64,000 nt of DNA, taken from NCBI RefSeq assembly GCF_000516555.1, contig NZ_AZSJ01000007.1, positions 1,125,099 through 1,189,098 on the forward strand, written 5' to 3'. This document shows positions 16,808-25,730 of the stretch, piece by piece (within the stretch, counting starts at the first letter, position 1; each line of letters starts with the position of its first letter). The stretch is from Afipia sp. P52-10 (lineage in GTDB: Bacteria > Pseudomonadota > Alphaproteobacteria > Rhizobiales > Xanthobacteraceae). Below the pieces are notes generated by a model. The model was not told the origin of the DNA. It made no database searches and saw only the letters and a program-made list of their open reading frames with translations. A program made the translations under genes and the position numbers.

Positions 16808-17002
16808 ATGACCTCTGAGCAGAAGCGGCCGGACGAGCAGGATAACGTGATTTCGCTACGCGACGCACGGCAGCGGCAAGCCGCCGCGCAACGACAAGCC
16901 GCGGCGCAGCAGAAGCCCGTGCCTGAAAAGAAGATGCCGGCGTTTTTGATTTTCCTGGCCTTGCTGGCAATCCTGGTTGCCTACAAGATGCTGCTGAAAT
17001 GA
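16808..17002 (+). CDS. Small single-pass membrane protein
   Basis: A 64-residue protein with a charged, glutamine- and alanine-rich N-terminal half (repeated RQAAAQ) and a C-terminal membrane helix (about residues 43-62, AFLIFLALLAILVAYKMLL). It would be a tail-anchored or C-in protein with a cytoplasmic helix. No family is recognised. It follows the flavin reductase by 39 bp in the same direction and may be co-transcribed. Confidence 0.6.
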   Translation: MTSEQKRPDEQDNVISLRDARQRQAAAQRQAAAQQKPVPEKKMPAFLIFLALLAILVAYKMLLK

Positions 17003-17055
17003 TGCCGCGGCGGAGCACTCCTCTGGCACCAACGTCCCGCGCGCGAACGTCCCGC

Positions 17056-17274
17056 TCAGGCGGCGGGCTCCCTTCCCTCGGCGACCGCCGCCAGTAGCAG
17101 CTGATCTCGCGCGGTGACACCGCTCGATGCGGTCAGAACGATCCGCTCCGCCATTTTCGCTTTCGTCGCCGGCGTGCGGTTTTCGTAGTTGATCCGCTCG
17201 ACCGCTTCTTCGAGAACATTGCGCATGATCGAAACCAGTTCAGCCCCGAATTCGGTGGGTGGGATTTTTGTCAT
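17056..17274 (-). CDS. Small hypothetical protein
   Basis: A 72-residue soluble, largely helical protein (MTKIPPTEFGAELVSIMRNV and onward). I chose the ATG at 17274 because it is preceded by a GAGGAAG site; the open frame extends to 17343 but that part looks like leader. The protein has a pattern of acidic and basic residues typical of small regulatory or scaffold proteins. No family is recognised. It is convergent with the small membrane protein gene. Confidence 0.55.
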   Translation of the reverse strand: MTKIPPTEFGAELVSIMRNVLEEAVERINYENRTPATKAKMAERIVLTASSGVTARDQLLLAAVAEGREPAA

Positions 17275-17503
17275 GAGCACGCTTCCTCTTTCGGAAGTAA
17301 GCACTAGCCGCTCAACATGACCATTGTGAGTCTGGATACTCACAGCTTCGCGATTGGCCTTACATGACTTCTAAAGCCGAAGGCGCGCTACGGTTCTGCT
17401 GCTATGATCAGATTTTGAAATCGACAGCCGGCCCAGCCTGACCATCGGTCACGCGCATCAGTAACAGAACGGACACAGGTATGGCGGTGATACCACGCAC
17501 CCT

Positions 17504-17644
17504 TCACAGATGCGTGCAGAGAAGCCAGACATTGACCGAGCACGCGAGCATCAACGTGAATGCCAACACCAGATTGACCGGTGTGCTGAGCTCGGGCCGC
17601 AATTTCCGAATCGACTGTTCCATAGAGATATTTGAGCGAGGCAT
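17504..17644 (-). CDS. Possible small membrane protein
   Basis: A 46-residue reading frame whose second half is a clear membrane helix (STPVNLVLAFTLMLACSVNVW). The start at 17644 is uncertain and there is no strong ribosome-binding site; the longer frame upstream reaches 17845 but runs through the terminator of the neighbouring gene, so it is unlikely. The opposite strand is also open here. Kept only because of the well-formed hydrophobic segment. Confidence 0.3.
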   Translation of the reverse strand: MPRSNISMEQSIRKLRPELSTPVNLVLAFTLMLACSVNVWLLCTHL

Positions 17645-17800
17645 GCCGAGCAGGTCACGCGCTTTGTTTTTCTCTGCAGGGGTTGCGACTCGCACCGAGT
17701 TCGAGTCCGCGACAGAATCGGTGGCGAGATGTTGAAGCCACGAATCGGCGGGCAAGAGCCCCAACTCGCGACGCCCATGTCCTTCCCATGCACCGCCACC

Positions 17801-17834
17801 AAAAACAAAGAGGCCGGCGCAAGGGCCGGCCTCT
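17801..17834 (-). terminator. Rho-independent terminator of the outer-membrane protein gene
   Basis: A perfect 10-bp stem AGAGGCCGGC/GCCGGCCTCT (17809-17818 and 17825-17834) with a 6-base loop is followed on the minus strand by a T-rich tract (TTTGTTTTT). It lies 22 bp after the stop of the beta-barrel gene that ends at 17856. Confidence 0.9.
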
Positions 17835-17855
17835 GCATCGAACATTGCGGAGCGC

Positions 17856-18569
17856 TTAGTAGCGCGGCACCTGCGGGCCGTCCCAGGTGAAGCGATAGTT
17901 CAAGCCGGCCTTCACGGTATGCTCGTCGTTCTTGAAGCTCGTACCCTCGATGGCCGGCGGGCCCGAGGTGAACGTGGTGCGGCCGAAGTCGTAGTACTGG
18001 TACTCGGCCTTCACCGACCAGTTCTGGGCAAACATGTATTCCAGACCGGCACCGACGGTGTAGCCGTCCTTACCCTTGCCCGAGGTGGAGAAAGCGGCAG
18101 GCGCACCGCCCACGTTCACATCCAGGCTGCGATCCAGAAACGCGTAGCCGCCCTTGGCATAGATCAGCACCGGGCCGATGGCATAACCGAGCCGGCCGGT
18201 GACCGAGCCAATGCCGCGGTTGTCCAGGGTCGCAGCGCCGTTCGGGGCGAAGGCCAGCGTGCGGTCGCTGCTCGTCGGCAGCCACGAATACTGCGCCTCG
18301 ATACCAACCACCCAGTTCGGGGCGAACTGGTAGTCCGCACCACCCTGCACACCGACCATGAAGCGTGCATCATTGCCGGAGAATGTGTTGGAGCCGGCGA
18401 ATGCGCCGCCGACATGGGCACCGATGTAGAAACCGGTCCAGTTGTAGACCTGCGCGACCGGCGTCGGCGCCGGCGGCGGCGCCTTGTAAACCGGCGCGCG
18501 CATATCGGCCGCCAGCGCAGGCGCTGCGACCAAGACTGCTGCTGCGGCAGCGAGAACAACACGTTTCAT
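17856..18569 (-). CDS. Outer-membrane beta-barrel protein (Omp25/OmpA-barrel type)
   Basis: A 237-residue exported protein. A Sec signal peptide ends at APALAADM (about residue 22), then a Pro-rich linker (KAPPPAPTP) leads to a beta-barrel beginning YNWTGFYIGAHVGGAF, a hallmark of the alphaproteobacterial porin-like/Omp25-31 family. Repeated amphipathic strands follow and the protein ends with an aromatic-rich strand (LNYRFTW) close to the C-terminus. I chose the ATG at 18569, preceded by GAGGGTGG; the longer frame to 18674 adds no signal. Its own terminator follows, so it is monocistronic. Confidence 0.92.
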   Translation of the reverse strand: MKRVVLAAAAAVLVAAPALAADMRAPVYKAPPPAPTPVAQVYNWTGFYIGAHVGGAFAGSNTFSGNDARFMVGVQGGADYQFAPNWVVGIEAQYSWLPTSSDRTLAFAPNGAATLDNRGIGSVTGRLGYAIGPVLIYAKGGYAFLDRSLDVNVGGAPAAFSTSGKGKDGYTVGAGLEYMFAQNWSVKAEYQYYDFGRTTFTSGPPAIEGTSFKNDEHTVKAGLNYRFTWDGPQVPRY

Positions 18570-18928
18570 AACGACCACCCTCAAACCAAACAACGTCGCG
18601 GGCCCAACCGCAACGACATGCGACTTGTCATCAAACAACGTGGCACGGATTTGGTTGCTTGGCGGTGAAGCCATGGCGTCCTTTCCGGACCGGTTGTGGC
18701 GCGACAGTCACGGTGGAACCTGAATGGGTCTGCGGCGCAGTCATTCACGTTCAACGATGGCGATGATTGCTGCCATCCATGGCGAATATAGGCCTGACAT
18801 GGCAAAAAACGGCCATGATCACGGCCACGTGATCAGCCGCGCTGGAACCGTGATGAGCAGCCATCCCGGCGGTGGGGTTGCACCGGCGGGAGCGACCGTG
18901 AACAACAGGGTTCCATACAGGTCCACTC
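18570..18928. other. Intergenic region between divergent omp and MFS genes
   Basis: This 359-bp gap lies between the divergently transcribed beta-barrel gene and the Bcr/CflA exporter gene and must hold both promoters. It contains short palindromic words around 18810-18840 (GGCCATGATCACGGCC-like), but I see no RNA gene, no convincing open frame and no clear consensus promoter. Confidence 0.5.
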
Positions 18929-20179
18929 ATGAACTCTCCCGCAGCATCACCGCCGCTTGATACCGCCTCACCGCGGCATCTGCCGATGCGGTTCCCCGAA
19001 TTCGTCATGCTGGTTTCGTGCCTGATGGCGCTGACCGCGCTGGCGACTTCGATGATGCTCGCCGTGCTGGCGCCGATCGGCCGGTCGTTCGCCGTCAACG
19101 ACGCCAGCACCCAGGGCGTGCTGACGGCCTTCTTTGCCGGCTTCAGCGTCGGGCAGTTCGTGGTGGGGCCCGTCTCCGACCGGTTCGGCCGCAAGCCGGT
19201 GCTGCTGGGTTGCCTGGCGCTGTATCTCGTGGCCTCGCTGTTGTGCATCGTCGCGCCCAGTTTCGAGACACTGCTGATCGCCCGCTTCGTCCAGGGTCTC
19301 GGCGCCGCGGGCCCGCGCGTCATCACGATCTCGGTGATCCGCGATTGCTACAGCGGCCGCAGGATGGCGAGCGTCATGTCGCTGACCATGACGGTGCTGA
19401 TGATCGTGCCGGTGATTGCTCCCACCATCGGCCAGGTGGTGGTGCTCGCCGCGCCTTGGCCATGGATCTTCGTGTTCCTGACCGGCTATGGCCTGATCGC
19501 ATCGGCCTGGGCGTTCGCCCGCCTGCCCGAGACCCTGGACCCGGCCAACACCCGCTCGTTGCGTCCGGTGGAGATCATCGACGCCGTGCGGCAGGCGCTG
19601 ACGACGCCGCAGACGCTCGGCTACATGTTGGCGAACGGCGTCACCCAGGGTGCGCTGCTGGCGACGCTCTATGCCGCTCCGCAAGTCATGGGCGGGTTGC
19701 TCGGCATGGGCCCCTATTTCACCATCGCCTTCGGCATCGCCGCGGCGGCAATGTCGACCGGCGCGTTCATCAACTCACGCCTCGTCGGCCGGCTCGGCAT
19801 GCGGCTGCTGTCGCACGCCGGCATGATCATCGCGACCGGCCTCTCGGTCGTGCTGTTGCTGGTGGCGCAGGCGGGCATGGTCGATGCGATCAACTACACG
19901 CTGTTCATGTGCATCATCAATGCGCTGCACCTGATGGCCTCGTCGAACTTCAATGCGCTGGCGATGGAGCCGCAAGGGCGGATCGCCGGGACCGCCTCGT
20001 CGCTGATCGGCTCGGTCGCGACCATGATGCAAGCGCTGATCGCGCACATGATCGGCCAGCTCTACAACGGCACGTTGCTGCCGCTGTGCATCGGCCTCGT
20101 CGTCTGTGGCACGATCGCGATCCTCATCGCGGCGATCACCGAACGCGGCAAGCTGTTCGGGTCCGCCTCGCCCGCCTGA
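18929..20179 (+). CDS. MFS drug exporter, Bcr/CflA family
   Basis: A 416-residue inner-membrane drug:H+ antiporter with about 12 transmembrane helices. Motif A is present after TM2 as GPVSDRFGRKPVLL, and the TM4-TM5 region RFVQGLGAAGPRVITISVIRD matches Bcr/CflA members (usual reading RxLQGxGAA). The family exports bicyclomycin, chloramphenicol, sulfonamides or small peptides; substrate here unknown. The ATG at 18929 is the first in frame after a 359-bp promoter region. It is convergent with a Bug receptor gene. Confidence 0.92.
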   Translation: MNSPAASPPLDTASPRHLPMRFPEFVMLVSCLMALTALATSMMLAVLAPIGRSFAVNDASTQGVLTAFFAGFSVGQFVVGPVSDRFGRKPVLLGCLALYLVASLLCIVAPSFETLLIARFVQGLGAAGPRVITISVIRDCYSGRRMASVMSLTMTVLMIVPVIAPTIGQVVVLAAPWPWIFVFLTGYGLIASAWAFARLPETLDPANTRSLRPVEIIDAVRQALTTPQTLGYMLANGVTQGALLATLYAAPQVMGGLLGMGPYFTIAFGIAAAAMSTGAFINSRLVGRLGMRLLSHAGMIIATGLSVVLLLVAQAGMVDAINYTLFMCIINALHLMASSNFNALAMEPQGRIAGTASSLIGSVATMMQALIAHMIGQLYNGTLLPLCIGLVVCGTIAILIAAITERGKLFGSASPA

Positions 20180-20265
20180 CCTGCCCTGCCCCGGCCCCGG
20201 TCTACTCTCAGGCGCAGCAGCATGCGCAGACGCTGACGGTTCGTGCGTGCGCTGCCCATATGACA

Positions 20266-20302
20266 AAGCCGCCGCACATGGCTCCGTCCATGCCGGCGGC
20301 TT
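20266..20302. terminator. Hairpin between convergent genes
   Basis: A strong stem AAGCCGCCG/CGGCGGCTT with a further CATGG/CCATG pairing and a 2-nt bulge lies between the stops of the MFS gene (20179) and the Bug receptor gene (20321). T-runs are weak on both sides, so it may act as a bidirectional transcription barrier rather than a classic intrinsic terminator. Confidence 0.5.
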
Positions 20303-20320
20303 CGTTGCAGCTTCGAAGTT

Positions 20321-21304
20321 CTATTCGCGCTTCAGCCCGGTGGTCTCGATGATGCGCTTGTTGCGCGCGATCTTGCCGGCCACGAACTCCTGCGCCCATT
20401 TCATGTCGCCCGGCATCACCTTGAGCCCGAGATTCTCCAGCTTCTCCTTGATCTCGGGCTTCGCCGCCGCCTCGTTCACCGCCTTGTTCAGCTTGGCGAT
20501 CACCTCCGGCGGCGTGCCGCGCGCGGCCACCAGCACGTTCCAGGCATAGGCGTCGTAGTCCTTGAAGCCGGTCTGCTCCGCAGCGGTCGCAAGATCAGGC
20601 AACAGCTTCAGCCGCTCAGGCCCGCCTGCCGCGAGCGCCTTCAACTTGCCGCCGGTGAGGAACGGCGTCGCAGACGCTGCAGCCACGGCGCCGATCGTCA
20701 CGTCGCCGCTGAGCAGCGCGGTGATGGCCGGCACGTCGCCCTGGAACGGCACATGGATCATCTTGACCTTCGCAAGCTGCGACAGATTCTCGACATCGAG
20801 GTGCGCCGGACCGGCGACGCCAGCGGTGGCGAAGCTGATCTTGTCCGGATTGGCCCGCGCATCGTCCAGCACGTCCTTCATGGTGCTGTACTTCGAATTC
20901 GGCAGCGCGACGAACGCGAGATCGACGATGCTCAAGCCCGAGATGATGTCGAGGTCGCGCAGCGGCTGGTACGGCGTCTTCTGATCGATGAGTGGCGCGA
21001 TCGCGGTCGGACCGACACCGCTGACGCCGAGCGTGTAGCCGTCGGGCTTGGATTTCGCGACCGCGTCGATGCCGATCGTGCCCGCCGCGCCAGGACGGTT
21101 CTCGACGATGACGTTCTGGCCGAGAATGGCCTGCAGTGCTTCACCGTAGATCCGACCTGTCAGATCGGTGGAGCCACCAGGCGTATAGGGAATGATCAAC
21201 CGGATCGGCTTGTCCGGGAAGCCCTCCGCGGCAGCGGGCGCAGAAAACCCTGGCAGCAACAACAGCGATGCGGCCAGAAGTCCGCGCAGCGAACGTTTTA
21301 TCAT
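20321..21304 (-). CDS. Bug/TctC family extracytoplasmic substrate receptor
   Basis: A 327-residue periplasmic receptor. A signal peptide (IKRSLRGLLAASLLLLPGF to SAPAAAE) leads to the Bug signature PDKPIRLIIPYTPGGSTD, then VENRPGAAGTIG and KPDGYTL. These proteins bind carboxylates for tripartite tricarboxylate transporters, but many in Rhizobiales and Burkholderiales are orphans. No TctA or TctB gene is nearby. Two adjacent ATGs exist at 21307 and 21304; the latter has AAGGAG at proper spacing. Confidence 0.92.
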   Translation of the reverse strand: MIKRSLRGLLAASLLLLPGFSAPAAAEGFPDKPIRLIIPYTPGGSTDLTGRIYGEALQAILGQNVIVENRPGAAGTIGIDAVAKSKPDGYTLGVSGVGPTAIAPLIDQKTPYQPLRDLDIISGLSIVDLAFVALPNSKYSTMKDVLDDARANPDKISFATAGVAGPAHLDVENLSQLAKVKMIHVPFQGDVPAITALLSGDVTIGAVAAASATPFLTGGKLKALAAGGPERLKLLPDLATAAEQTGFKDYDAYAWNVLVAARGTPPEVIAKLNKAVNEAAAKPEIKEKLENLGLKVMPGDMKWAQEFVAGKIARNKRIIETTGLKRE

Positions 21305-21419
21305 CATCACTCCTTGAGTTTCCTCGCACAGCCTTCTATGGGCCGTGCAGTCCCATCCATTGAACGGGGCGCCGCATTCTTTCCAGAACCGGAACGGGGT
21401 CAAGAACGAAGTTCTCAAC

Positions 21420-21848
21420 TCAGCGTTTCAACTTTTCCAGTTCGGGGAATGGCGCATAGGCGGTTGCCGGACAGAGATCCTGCGGCTTCTCGATCATTCG
21501 GTCGAAGCGGCCGTCGAGATAGAGCGCTGCGCGGTCGGCCGTCCCAGTATAGTGGCCGCTTGAATCGCGTGTATCGTAGCGTACGCACAGCACGTAGCGG
21601 TTAGCGCCACCGATGAAACGCTGCACGGGCTCGGAAATCGAGGCATCCCGCACGTTGGTCGGATCGTTGAGATAGGTGCGCAGAAACGCCAGCAGGTCGG
21701 CACGGTAGTTGACGGGGAACGGCTGCGGGGCGCCCGCATTGCGAGGCCTGGCAAAATAGGTCTCCTCGCCCGATCCGCCAGCGCAGGCCGCCAGCGGAAG
21801 GAACATCGCGAGCGCGAGACTGCAGCGAACGAAACGACCCAACCCCAT
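21420..21848 (-). CDS. Hypothetical lipoprotein
   Basis: A 142-residue protein with a lipoprotein signal (MGLGRFVRCSLALAMFLPLA, lipobox LAAC) followed by a small soluble domain containing VRYDTRDSSGHYTG and a YLDGRFDRM strand. I do not recognise a named family. I chose the ATG at 21848; upstream in-frame sequence to 21953 has no signal peptide character. It lies between the Bug gene and cutA, all on the minus strand. Confidence 0.7.
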   Translation of the reverse strand: MGLGRFVRCSLALAMFLPLAACAGGSGEETYFARPRNAGAPQPFPVNYRADLLAFLRTYLNDPTNVRDASISEPVQRFIGGANRYVLCVRYDTRDSSGHYTGTADRAALYLDGRFDRMIEKPQDLCPATAYAPFPELEKLKR

Positions 21849-21916
21849 GGCGGCTGCATAGCATGGATAGCCAGCCGGTTGAAAGTTCACAACCGCGTCA
21901 GCGCTCCGCCCCGTGT

Positions 21917-22246
21917 TCAGGTCTCGTCCGGCTTGGTCGAGTCGAGCAGCCAACCGAAATAGTCGCGATCGACGCTCTCCAGGGCGATCACCGCGATCGC
22001 CGGCACTTCATAGGAGTGGTTCTGCCGCACCGCCTCGCGAACGCGGTCGGCGAGCGAGGTGCGGGTCTTGAAGATCGTCACCACCTCCTCCGCGCGTTCG
22101 ACCTTGCCCTCCCAGCGGTAATGCGAAATCATCCCCGGCAGGATGTTGGCGCAAGCGGCAAGCTTGCCCTCGACGATCACCTTGGCCGCGGCTTCCGCCT
22201 CGACAAGGCTCGGAAAGGTCGTATAGACGAATACCGCGCGATCCAT
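21917..22246 (-). CDS. cutA: Divalent cation tolerance protein CutA
   Basis: A 109-residue CutA1 protein, a trimeric ferredoxin-like fold. Visible hallmarks are VYTTFPS near the start, VEGKLAACANI with the conserved Cys, HYRWEGKVERAEEV, the IFKTR strand and a final S-Y-E-VPAI stretch. CutA1 is linked to divalent metal tolerance, though its true role is debated. I chose the ATG at 22246, preceded by an AGGGA-like site. It is divergent from the NAD kinase gene across only 40 bp. Confidence 0.93.
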   Translation of the reverse strand: MDRAVFVYTTFPSLVEAEAAAKVIVEGKLAACANILPGMISHYRWEGKVERAEEVVTIFKTRTSLADRVREAVRQNHSYEVPAIAVIALESVDRDYFGWLLDSTKPDET

Positions 22247-22286
22247 TTGGTAGTTTCCCTGCACGTTCTCGGGCCCGAACCAACCC

Positions 22287-23063
22287 ATGACGCAACAGAA
22301 ATATGACCGGATCGCGTTTGTTGCGAGCTCGAGCCCGGAAGCGCAGGAGGCGCTCGCAGCCCTCACCAACGTCTACGGCAATCACGATGTGCCAAAGGCC
22401 GACGTGATCGTCGCCCTTGGCGGCGATGGCTTGATGCTGCAGACGCTACACAAGCATATGCGCTCCGGCACCCCGATCTACGGCATGCATCGCGGCACGG
22501 TCGGCTTCCTGATGAACGAGTTCAGCACCGAGCGCCTGCACGAGCGGCTGGCGGCGGCGCGGCTGACCATGATCAACCCGCTGTTGATGCGGGCGACCGA
22601 CATCCACGACAAGCAGCACAAGCACCACGCGATCAATGAGGTGCACCTGTTCCGCCAGACGCACCAGGCGGCGCGGCTGCGGATTCTGGTGGACGACAGC
22701 GAACGGATGGCGGAACTGGTCGCCGACGGCATCATGGTGGCGACGCCGGCGGGCTCTACGGCCTATAACCTGTCGGCGCAGGGACCGATCCTTCCGATCA
22801 ACGCCGCCCTGCTCGCGCTCACGCCGATCAGCCCGTTCCGCCCGCGCCGCTGGCGCGGCGCCCTGTTGCCCAACACCGCCGTCGTGGTGTTCGAGGTGCT
22901 GGAAAGCGACAAGCGCCCGGTCGCAGCCGTCGCCGACCACGACGAAGCGCGCAACGTCAAACGCGTCGAGGTGGTCACCGACCGCTCGATCGCCATGCAG
23001 ATGCTGTTCGACCCCGGCCATAGCCTGGAGGAACGGATTCTGCGTGAGCAGTTCGGAGCCTGA
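22287..23063 (+). CDS. nadK: NAD kinase
   Basis: A 258-residue ATP-dependent NAD kinase that makes NADP. The catalytic GGDG motif is at about 45-48 ([10 protein letters not shown]), the NE/D motif appears as AINEVHL, and the third signature [19 protein letters not shown] is intact. It is the short bacterial type, lacking the N-terminal extension of longer homologues. No obvious Shine-Dalgarno site precedes the ATG. The gene starts 40 bp from the divergent cutA. Confidence 0.95.
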   Translation: MTQQKYDRIAFVASSSPEAQEALAALTNVYGNHDVPKADVIVALGGDGLMLQTLHKHMRSGTPIYGMHRGTVGFLMNEFSTERLHERLAAARLTMINPLLMRATDIHDKQHKHHAINEVHLFRQTHQAARLRILVDDSERMAELVADGIMVATPAGSTAYNLSAQGPILPINAALLALTPISPFRPRRWRGALLPNTAVVVFEVLESDKRPVAAVADHDEARNVKRVEVVTDRSIAMQMLFDPGHSLEERILREQFGA

Positions 23064-23150
23064 TCCCTGACCCCGCAAACCGTTCATTAACCAAACGTCC
23101 ATAGGGTTAATGCATCGTGTACCGGCTCTCCGGACGCGCGGGGCTGTGGC

Positions 23151-23696
23151 ATGTTCGGGATCGATTTCAACAAGCTGCGTTTTCTGATCTGCGACGACAA
23201 CGCCCACATGCGGCGGATCCTGCGCACGCTGCTGCACTCGTTCGGTGCGCGCGAGGCCTACGAGGCCGAAGACGGCGCCACGGCGCTGGAAATGTACATC
23301 CACTACGTGCCGGATATCCTGATCATCGACTGGTCGATGCCGATCTTTGACGGGCTCGAACTGACGCAGATGATCCGCCAGCCCAACGGCAACGGCAATC
23401 CCTATACCCCGATCATCATGCTGACCGGCCATTCGGACAAGCGGCGGGTGATGATGGCCCGCGATGCGGGCGTGACCGAATTCCTGGCCAAACCGATCTC
23501 GGCGAAAGCGCTGTATCAGCGCATCATCAACGTCGTCGTCAGTCCTCGTCCCTTCATCAAGACCAAGAACTATTTCGGCCCGGATCGCCGCCGCAACACC
23601 ACCAACACCTATATCGGCCCCGAACGCCGCCAGGGCGGCAAGGCCGAGGTGATCCAGCAGCAGGCCTTGCTCGACAAGGTCAAGGCGTCGAGCTGA
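23151..23696 (+). CDS. CheY-like response regulator with C-terminal extension
   Basis: A 181-residue protein: receiver domain (residues 1-130) plus a basic tail. The acidic pocket is DD15-16, the phospho-acceptor is D60 (IIDWSMP), T/S at LTGH and K114 in LAKPIS complete the site. The tail carries two similar motifs, FGPDRRR and IGPERRQ, typical of a group of alphaproteobacterial single-domain regulators. It has no DNA-binding domain, so it probably acts by protein contact or passes phosphate onward. The Hpt-domain gene starts 20 bp downstream, implying a shared phosphorelay. Confidence 0.9.
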   Translation: MFGIDFNKLRFLICDDNAHMRRILRTLLHSFGAREAYEAEDGATALEMYIHYVPDILIIDWSMPIFDGLELTQMIRQPNGNGNPYTPIIMLTGHSDKRRVMMARDAGVTEFLAKPISAKALYQRIINVVVSPRPFIKTKNYFGPDRRRNTTNTYIGPERRQGGKAEVIQQQALLDKVKASS

Positions 23697-23716
23697 CGCT
23701 GGCGGAGGATTCCATC

Positions 23717-24313
23717 ATGGCCAACAGCCGACGCAGCCGCGACGCCAGCAAGGCGAAGATCGAGATCGAGACCTATCCCGACTATCAGATCATCCGCCAA
23801 CCGAACCCCTTGCACGGCGCGGTGAAGCGCATCTCCGAGCAGGGACACGACGATCCAGTCGCCCGCGCCGAACAGGCGCTGAACGAGCTGTCCGGGGAGT
23901 TCGAGGGCTGGATGCAGGAGGAATGCAGCCGGCTGGCGCTGGCCCATGCCGCGATCATCAAGCAGGGCTTCAACGCCGAAACGCAAGCTGAGCTGTTCCG
24001 CGCGGCTCACGACATCAAGGGTGACGCCGCGACATTCGGCTACCCGATCGCCGCGGCGGCGGCGGAAAGCCTCTGCCGGATTCTGGAGCACGCGCCGGAT
24101 GTCGCCAAGGTGCCGGGCGATCTGATCGCGCATCACGTCAACGCCATCCAGGCGATCGTGCGCGAGCACAGGCGTTTCGGCGTGGACAGCGTCGCCGGCG
24201 AACTGTCGCGGAAGCTGCGCGGCGTCGCGGACGAATTCCTCGCCGCCGTCAACAAGGATCGCCCCGACCATCTCGAAGTGATCCTCGCGCCAAGCATCAT
24301 TCCGGCCGAATGA
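23717..24313 (+). CDS. Hpt domain phosphotransfer protein
   Basis: A 198-residue helical protein with a histidine phosphotransfer domain. The phospho-accepting His is about H98 in AAHDIKGDAATFGYP, close to the classic HxxKG pattern of Hpt modules. A 60-residue basic N-terminal region precedes it. It would shuttle phosphate between a hybrid kinase encoded elsewhere and the receiver protein encoded 20 bp upstream. No kinase gene is in the window, so the pair is an orphan module. Confidence 0.88.
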   Translation: MANSRRSRDASKAKIEIETYPDYQIIRQPNPLHGAVKRISEQGHDDPVARAEQALNELSGEFEGWMQEECSRLALAHAAIIKQGFNAETQAELFRAAHDIKGDAATFGYPIAAAAAESLCRILEHAPDVAKVPGDLIAHHVNAIQAIVREHRRFGVDSVAGELSRKLRGVADEFLAAVNKDRPDHLEVILAPSIIPAE

Positions 24314-24346
24314 TCGTCCCCTGAACGACCCGCGATCTGGCCGCTA

Positions 24347-24394
24347 GCGCGTTTGCGAGCGAAGCGAACACCATTTCGCGCGACGAACGCGCGA
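24347..24394. repeat. Degenerate Rhizobiales-type intergenic hairpin repeat
   Basis: Between the Hpt gene and the DUF2336 gene lies a short block beginning AGCGCGTTTGCGAGCGAAGC and ending CGAACGCGCG. Its ends pair (GCGCGTT with AACGCGC). It resembles a second dispersed intergenic repeat I recall from Bradyrhizobium-group genomes, in diverged form. Only one copy is seen here. Confidence 0.4.
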
Positions 24395-24402
24395 GAGGCG
24401 CC

Positions 24403-25581
24403 TCAGGCGGCCAGGCGACGATCGCTGGCATCGCGATCGAGGTGTTGCGCGGCGACCAATTCATCGCAGAACAGCCGCGCTTCCTCGCGCGCGGACTCGG
24501 TCTCGAACCGCCGCAGCAGGATCAACAGCGCTTCCGTCGCCTCCGAGTCCTGTTCGCAGCTCGTCAGCACGCGCTCGACCATCCGTCGCTGCAGCCGTGT
24601 CGCACCATCGATGGTTCCGGCGAAGCCGATCTCGCCGCCCGCTGCCAACGCCGCACCGAAGGCTGCGAAGGTGGAGGGCGGGAAACCGGCGCGGCTCAAG
24701 AGCGCGGTCAGGCTCGCGCCTGCGGGCTCCTGCAGGATCGCACTCACCCGCTGGCGGTTCATGCCGGTCAGTTCGACCAGCGACAGTTCGAACATGTCGG
24801 CATTGCCGGACAGCAGCGTCCGCAGGATCAATCCTGCCGTCAGCTGGCCGCTCTCGCGCAGGTGGCGGACCAGGACACACAGATCATCGCCCGGCGCCTT
24901 CGCCGCGATGTTGACCATCGAGCGCTCACGCGCTTCGCCGGTGACGATCTCCGCCCGCTCGGTGCTCAGCCAGTTGCGCGCCGTGACGAAGCGGCTGAGC
25001 TGATCCGACAGCTTGGCAACCAGAGCGAGGCGCGTCGCGGCAGGAAGCTCGCGGCCATCCAGCAGCCGCTCGCGGATCGCCGCGACATGACCGAACCGCT
25101 CGACGATGCGATCGATCGAGAGCGGTGTGAGCGCCGCCTCGGCATTTTCGATCAGCACCAGACAGGCTTCGATCGTGCCCACTTCGGCGATTGCCGCGCA
25201 GATCGACGCCGGCAGATTACGGCGGCTGGCGATCGCGCACTGCACCTCGCGCTTGCCGGTGGCGACGATATCGACGAGGTCGGCGTCGATCAAAAGCGGA
25301 GAATGTTGCAGAATCGGCAGCGCCACCGAGGGCTGGTCGCAGGACAGCGCCCGCACGATCGCGGCCGGCGCGTCGCTGCTGTGAGCGAACACCTGCGCCA
25401 TCGCCTCTCGCACCAGCGGCGACGGATCATCCAGCAGCATCAGCAGCGCACCTTCGGTCGCCGCAACGTCGTCCGAGGACATTTCGGAGAAGAGCCAAGC
25501 CCGGGCCAAAGCGCGGGTCGCTTCCGCCCGCTCGCCCGCCGGAGCCGTACGCACCCAACCGAGAAAATGCCGGACAATCAT
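24403..25581 (-). CDS. DUF2336 domain protein
   Basis: A 392-residue, almost wholly helical protein with HEAT-like repeats, matching the DUF2336 pattern of alphaproteobacteria (segments such as DDPSPLVREAMAQVFAHS and NLPASICAAIAEVG). Function unknown; members often sit beside signalling or motility genes, as here beside the receiver/Hpt pair (convergent). The ATG at 25581 (MIVRHFLGWVRTAP) is preferred because family members start this way; ATGs at 25587 and a further start at 25614 are also in frame. Confidence 0.82.
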   Translation of the reverse strand: MIVRHFLGWVRTAPAGERAEATRALARAWLFSEMSSDDVAATEGALLMLLDDPSPLVREAMAQVFAHSSDAPAAIVRALSCDQPSVALPILQHSPLLIDADLVDIVATGKREVQCAIASRRNLPASICAAIAEVGTIEACLVLIENAEAALTPLSIDRIVERFGHVAAIRERLLDGRELPAATRLALVAKLSDQLSRFVTARNWLSTERAEIVTGEARERSMVNIAAKAPGDDLCVLVRHLRESGQLTAGLILRTLLSGNADMFELSLVELTGMNRQRVSAILQEPAGASLTALLSRAGFPPSTFAAFGAALAAGGEIGFAGTIDGATRLQRRMVERVLTSCEQDSEATEALLILLRRFETESAREEARLFCDELVAAQHLDRDASDRRLAA

Positions 25582-25730
25582 GGGCATTCCACTTGACGCA
25601 ACTGGTGACGGCATCGACCAACGATGCCAACTCTCGTCACTCTAGCGGCCGACGCTTAACAAAGCGTTCACCATAACTGTTTGGAATGATTGACGTTTGA
25701 TTAACGGACGGCCGCACGGAGATACCGCCA

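Noticed and set aside
17481..17735. 84-codon plus-strand frame
   Set aside because: No ribosome-binding site or recognisable domain, and it opposes a frame with a membrane helix.
22446..23432. 328-codon minus-strand frame
   Set aside because: Antisense to nadK and the response regulator gene, both well supported.
24403..25581. Receiver/Hpt/DUF2336 group considered as a chemotaxis operon
   Set aside because: No cheA, cheW, cheR, cheB or receptor gene is present; only a receiver and an Hpt protein.
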